From: Klebsiella quasivariicola
GTDB lineage: Bacteria > Pseudomonadota > Gammaproteobacteria > Enterobacterales > Enterobacteriaceae
Length of the DNA: 64,000 nt
Assembly (NCBI RefSeq): GCF_002269255.1
Contig: NZ_CP022823.1
Span: 558,001-622,000 of the forward strand
Direction: 5' to 3'
Part shown: one piece after another, positions 63,736 through 64,000 of the stretch
Numbering within the stretch: the first letter of the stretch is position 1
Layout of the letters: every line of letters begins with the position of its first letter
Notes under the pieces: model-generated
What the model was told of the DNA's origin: nothing
Database searches by the model: none
Seen by the model: only the letters and a program-made list of their open reading frames with translations
Made by a program: the position numbers and the translations under genes

Positions 63736-64000
63736 TTATTTTGCGCTGTTGGCCGCCGTATCGAGATGAACGACCGGGTTTTCAGCAAACAGATAGCGAT
63801 CGGCATTAAATTCAAAGTCGTCGCTGGTTTCGTTAAACAACATTTGCTTGGTATTTTCCAGATGCTGCCACATGGCGAGCTTGGCGGCGTTCGGGTCTTT
63901 ACGCAGCAGCGCCTTCAGGATCTGATCGTGATCGTCGCACCAGTTATCGACCGTACGCAGGTCGATATGCTCATGCAGTTTTTTCCAGTACGGGTTATGC
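63736..64000 (-). CDS. exuR: Hexuronate regulon repressor ExuR, C-terminal part
   Basis: The last 87 codons of a GntR/FadR-family repressor of hexuronate (exu/uxa) genes. The encoded segment runs HNPYWKKLHEHIDLRTVDNW, then CDDHDQILKALLRKD, and ends HLDTAANSAK. The FCD-domain metal residues (His in DDHDQIL and AAKLAMWQHL) are present. The N-terminal HTH lies beyond the window end. Confidence 0.93.
   Translation of the reverse strand, partial: HNPYWKKLHEHIDLRTVDNWCDDHDQILKALLRKDPNAAKLAMWQHLENTKQMLFNETSDDFEFNADRYLFAENPVVHLDTAANSAK

Overview
The window is enterobacterial chromosome. Protein content and gene order match the E. coli K-12 nusA–rpsO–pnp neighbourhood almost gene for gene. The combined galactitol/D-tagatose cluster (gatY-tagKTH-gatZABCD-gatR) sits where E. 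coli K-12 carries aga/kba. From published comparisons of enteric gat/tag loci this points to the Klebsiella/Raoultella group; Salmonella shares the arrangement but fits the rest less well. The species cannot be fixed from sequence reading alone.

Layout. (1) 1–5437: end of rlmE, then ftsH, folP, glmM, secG and tRNA-Leu(GAG). (2) 5438–9073: a small accessory stretch with an unassigned lipoprotein, a YfaZ-family outer-membrane protein behind a leader-like hairpin and an IprA/YaiV-type regulator, then argG with paired ARG boxes. (3) 9259–23082: the metY-rimP-nusA-infB-rbfA-truB-rpsO-pnp-nlpI-yrbN-deaD-mtr translation, transcription and RNA-decay block. (4) 23127–35251: yhbW, the O2-independent ubiquinone hydroxylation genes ubiV, ubiU and ubiT, then yhbS/Q/P/O, yraR/Q, dolP, diaA, yraN, lpoA and rsmI. 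(5) 35255–48055: accessory carbon-catabolism island with a Fic-domain protein, then gatR, gatDCBAZ, tagHTK and gatY on the minus strand, and a divergent DeoR regulator plus PfkB sugar kinase. (6) 48110–54329: D-galactarate genes garD and garPLRK. (7) 54362–55280: RNase P RNA followed by a tandem array of 116-bp terminator repeats. (8) 55283–64000: a lipoprotein and a Spy-like periplasmic protein, then yhaL, yhaK, yhaJ, yhaH, yqjG, yqjF, yqjK, yqjE, yqjD, yqjC, mzrA, yqjA and the 3' end of exuR.

How it works together. The gat/tag genes funnel galactitol and D-tagatose through two PTS transporters to tagatose phosphates, and the GatY/GatZ aldolase splits tagatose-1,6-bisphosphate into glycolytic triose phosphates. 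The gar genes take galactarate to 2-phosphoglycerate. Galactitol, tagatose and galactarate catabolism therefore lie side by side, and the two major divergent promoter regions each carry a good CRP-like site. I found no phage, insertion sequence, integrase or CRISPR array. The least explained items are the Fic protein with its coding tandem repeat, the DeoR–kinase pair, the leader region of the YfaZ-family gene, the phased CGAA motifs at gatR, and three perfectly identical copies in the rnpB terminator array.
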